Positions 60,603-64,000 of a DNA stretch of 64,000 nucleotides are shown here, one piece after another; the stretch's first letter is position 1; every line of letters starts with the position of its first letter. The stretch is from contig BNCN01000001.1 in NCBI GenBank assembly GCA_014656495.1, positions 1 to 64,000 of the forward strand, in the 5' to 3' direction. The notes beneath the pieces were generated by a model. The model saw only the letters and a list, made by a program, of their open reading frames with translations. It was not told the origin of the DNA and made no database searches. The stretch comes from Comamonas sp. KCTC 72670 (lineage in GTDB: Bacteria > Myxococcota > Myxococcia > Myxococcales > Myxococcaceae). The translations under genes were made by a program, and so were the position numbers.

Positions 60603-61862
60603 TCAGTCCCGCCGGCGGCGGCCCAGACGCGCCAGGGCAATCAGGGCCAGTAGCGCCGTAGAGGGAACCGAAGCGGAGGTACACGAGCAACCGGAGTCCT
60701 CGGGGAGCCTCCCGCCGGGGCCAGGCGCGGGCCCAGGCCCCCCCGAGATGCCTCCGTCGTCCCCCGGCCCACCATCCGTGCCTCCGTCCGTCCCCCCGTC
60801 CGAGTCGAAGCGGGTGTCGATGCGCAGCGCGGGGTCGAAGGCCTCGGCCACCGTGGCCCAGGAGGCGAACTTCAGGTTCTGCGGATTGGCGAGCGCATCG
60901 GTGCCAGCGAACACGCCATCCGGAAAGGTGGCGTCCAGCGCGGCGGAGGAGACGGCCAGGGCCACGGGGTCGTTCGCCTGGATGATTCCGTCATTGTCGA
61001 CCAGTTGGAACGAGCCCACGAAGGTGCGCGCGCGCCGCTCGAAGATGGCGAACGCATCCGCGCCCGTGTCCGCGACCACGATGTACCCCTCGCCGCCTCG
61101 AGCCCGATACACGGCGACCCGGCCCACGTTGCCGGAGAGGCCCCCCGTGCCCTGGACGGCGAGCTGCTGACCGGTGAGGTCCGCGTCCGCGGCCGCCCCA
61201 TAGCGCCACAAGCCCTGCCCCTGCTGGGTGACGAACAAGGAGTCGGAGTCCTCGTCCACCGCCAGACCCACGATGGGCCCTGTCGTGGTGAGGGTGCGCA
61301 CCAGCGTGGCCGTCACGTTCCCGTCCTCAGCAGACAGTTGGTACTGCTGGAGGACACCCGCCGGCGTCCCCGCGAACACGAAGAACTGACCCGAGGCCGG
61401 GTTCCGGTAGAGCGCCACCGCGGAGAACTGCGCGCCCGTGACGAACGCCGCCCCGGGAGCCCCGAGCCGAACCACCCGGTCCGCCCGGTCCGGATCCACC
61501 GTGTAGGCCACCAGGCCGCTGGAGATGACGCTGGCCGCCACCGCCAACGTCTGCTGCACACCGGACACAGGGAAGCCATCCCGCACGGCCACGGCCGTCA
61601 TCGGGCCGTCCGCCGTCTCCAAATCCAGCGGCTCCCCCCGGAGGCCGAACGTGGCGAGTCCCGCGTTGGCGTTGCTGTAGGCCGTGAGGAACAGGCTGCT
61701 GGCAGGTGCGCCAGGACTCACCCAGAGGGCCACGTCCTGGAGCACTCCGCCGGTGATGGAGGGGTCCGGGGTGGATTGTGACGCCGTGGCGACGGCGACC
61801 TGCGCGGACACCGGAGTGCCCAGGAGCAGAGCCGCCAGGGCGAGGGGGGTTGGGTTGCGCAT
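60603..61862 (-). CDS. Beta-propeller phytase with MYXO-CTERM tail
   Basis: 419-residue exported protein with a signal peptide (LALAALLLGTPVSAQ). The beta-propeller phytase domain shows QDVALWVSPGAPASSLFLTA, AVDEDSDSLFVTQQGQGLWR and YIVVADTGADAFAIFERR. Such enzymes use calcium to free phosphate from phytate. A Gly/Pro/Asp linker (about 350-385) leads to a MYXO-CTERM tail: Cys-containing GCSCTS, a hydrophobic helix ALLALIALARLG and terminal RRRR. The sorting enzyme would attach it to the outer membrane. It starts the phosphate-scavenging pair with the 5'-nucleotidase; no Pho box was found upstream. Confidence 0.88.
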   Translation of the reverse strand: MRNPTPLALAALLLGTPVSAQVAVATASQSTPDPSITGGVLQDVALWVSPGAPASSLFLTAYSNANAGLATFGLRGEPLDLETADGPMTAVAVRDGFPVSGVQQTLAVAASVISSGLVAYTVDPDRADRVVRLGAPGAAFVTGAQFSAVALYRNPASGQFFVFAGTPAGVLQQYQLSAEDGNVTATLVRTLTTTGPIVGLAVDEDSDSLFVTQQGQGLWRYGAAADADLTGQQLAVQGTGGLSGNVGRVAVYRARGGEGYIVVADTGADAFAIFERRARTFVGSFQLVDNDGIIQANDPVALAVSSAALDATFPDGVFAGTDALANPQNLKFASWATVAEAFDPALRIDTRFDSDGGTDGGTDGGPGDDGGISGGPGPAPGPGGRLPEDSGCSCTSASVPSTALLALIALARLGRRRRD

Positions 61863-61897
61863 GACCGCCTCCAGGTTGAGCGCTTGGGACTCCCTAA

Positions 61898-62980
<1,083 letters not shown>

Positions 62981-63907
62981 ATGCGCATTCTCGTCACGGG
63001 AGCGGATGGCTTCGTCGGCCGGCACCTGTGCGCGCAGCTGCGCGCGGCGGGCGACGAAGTGGTGGAGGCCCACGGGCCGCGCGGTGAGGGTATCAACAGC
63101 AACGCCCTGCACTTCGACGTGGCCAACGAGGCCTCGGTGAAGGCGGCGGTGGCCGAAGTGAAGCCCGAGGGCGTCATCCACCTCGCGGGCTTCAGCTCGG
63201 TCGCGAAGAGCCACCACAACCCGTCGCGGGTGTTCGCGGTGAACACCATGGGCGTGGTGCACCTGCTCACCGCGGTGAGAGAGAGCGTCCCGAAGACGCG
63301 CGTCGTGCTGGTGGGCTCGGGCGAGGTGTACGGCCCCGTGCCCGAGGGCACGCGCGCCACCGAGGACACGCCCGCGGTGCCGCTGAGCCCCTACGCGGCC
63401 TCCAAGTCCGCGGCGGAGCTGGCCGCGGTGCAGTTCCACCGCAGCTACGGGCTGGAAGTCATCATGGCCCGGCCCTTCAACCACCTGGGCGCCGGACAGG
63501 ACCCCACCTTCGTGGTGCCCTCGTTCGCCGCGCAGATTCGCGCCATCGGGTTGGGCACGGTGGACCCGGTGCTGCGCACGGGCAACCTGGACGCGGTGCG
63601 CGACTTCTCCCACGTCCGCGACGTGGTGGAGGCGTACCGGCTGCTCCTCGACAAGGGCGAGCCGGGACAGGCGTACAACATCGCCAGCGGCGAGGGGCGC
63701 ACCATCCGGAGCCTGCTGGAGGAGATGCTGTCCCTGGCGGGCGTCGACGCGCGCATCGAGTTGGATCCAGCGCGGCTGCGGCCCTCCGACATCCCCAGCC
63801 TCGTCGGCGCGCCCGACAAGCTGAAGGCGCTGGGTTGGGCCCCGAAGTTGACCGTCACGGATGCGCTGCGTGACGTGCTCGGCCCCCGCGTGCCAGGCGC
63901 GGCCTGA
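62981..63907 (+). CDS. rmd: GDP-4-keto-6-deoxy-D-mannose reductase
   Basis: 308-residue SDR enzyme reducing the Gmd product to GDP-D-rhamnose. The cofactor site is VTGADGFVGRHL. Catalytic SGEVYG and YAASKSAAE (Tyr about 138) are present, as are RPFNHLGAGQ and VRDFSHVRDV. The ATG follows the gmd stop directly, so the genes are coupled. It differs from GDP-fucose synthase by lacking that enzyme's epimerase-specific residues, as far as can be seen. D-rhamnose is a component of O-antigen and surface polysaccharides. Confidence 0.9.
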   Translation: MRILVTGADGFVGRHLCAQLRAAGDEVVEAHGPRGEGINSNALHFDVANEASVKAAVAEVKPEGVIHLAGFSSVAKSHHNPSRVFAVNTMGVVHLLTAVRESVPKTRVVLVGSGEVYGPVPEGTRATEDTPAVPLSPYAASKSAAELAAVQFHRSYGLEVIMARPFNHLGAGQDPTFVVPSFAAQIRAIGLGTVDPVLRTGNLDAVRDFSHVRDVVEAYRLLLDKGEPGQAYNIASGEGRTIRSLLEEMLSLAGVDARIELDPARLRPSDIPSLVGAPDKLKALGWAPKLTVTDALRDVLGPRVPGAA

Positions 63908-63916
63908 GCCGGAGAC

Positions 63917-63951
63917 CGACGCGCGCGTTTCCCCAGGACGCGCGCGCGTCG
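63917..63951 (+). terminator. Hairpin after rmd
   Basis: 11-bp stem (63917-63927 with 63941-63951), loop 13 bases, 10 bases after the rmd stop. Confidence 0.5.
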
Positions 63952-64000
63952 CGAAATGACGCCACGAGTGCGGGTGCGCGAGGACTCCGCGCATAAGTGC

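Overview
The window is high-GC bacterial DNA from a fruiting-type myxobacterium (Myxococcota, close to Myxococcus, Corallococcus or Pyxidicoccus). The evidence is a C-terminal MYXO-CTERM sorting tail (60603-61862), many secreted lipoproteins, protein types common in this group (DUF4476-, DUF3943-, DUF4034- and DUF2760-like), long TPR proteins, and strong third-position GC bias that opens long antisense frames. No phage, insertion sequence or CRISPR array is visible.

Left part (1-4860): a sugar O-acetyltransferase, a CpdB-like cyclic-nucleotide phosphodiesterase/5'-nucleotidase lipoprotein, and a berberine-bridge-type FAD oxidase. Next, 4880-12630 (minus strand) is the most unusual block. It has two SUKH/SMI1-KNR4-like proteins (one fused to leucine-rich repeats), a small protein like those beside type VI secretion cargo genes, a degenerate endonuclease/exonuclease/phosphatase-fold protein, and a 1325-residue protein combining a nucleotidyltransferase-like centre with a C-terminal AvrRpt2/C39-like cysteine protease. 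It looks like an effector cassette with immunity proteins, but no secretion gene is present here.

12706-31951 is mostly envelope and secreted functions: a multi-spanning DUF6798-like membrane protein, a DUF3943-like protein, a von Willebrand A protein, a beta-helix lipoprotein, a lipoprotein with 28 tandem hexapeptides, a PEGA lipoprotein, a gluzincin lipoprotein with TPRs, a monofunctional transglycosylase and a DUF4034-like TPR protein. It also holds two gene remnants: an esterase/PHB-depolymerase-like C-terminus with an in-frame stop, and a HEAT-protein N-terminus. 31952-41827 carries an M48 protease, a 2-oxoglutarate oxygenase, a di-haem beta-propeller protein divergent from a MalT-type LuxR regulator, a GNAT acetyltransferase and a cupin.

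42018-49268 holds a cold-shock protein, then a Spy-like periplasmic protein, a small His-rich protein, an OmpR-type regulator and a histidine kinase, which form a metal or envelope stress module. On the opposite strand are a cupredoxin lipoprotein, an ABC-2 transporter pair and haem O synthase (respiratory or copper function). 49583-52210 has a large TPR protein and tRNA-Ala(CGC). 52317-57670 is a conserved DUF2760-Hsp70-Hsp70/DUF3731 chaperone operon, followed by a 110-bp degenerate tandem repeat. 58152-63907 carries a small zinc-ribbon protein, a phosphate-scavenging pair (5'-nucleotidase and MYXO-CTERM phytase) and the gmd-rmd pair for GDP-D-rhamnose.

All family names come from reading motifs by eye. 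No database search was run.
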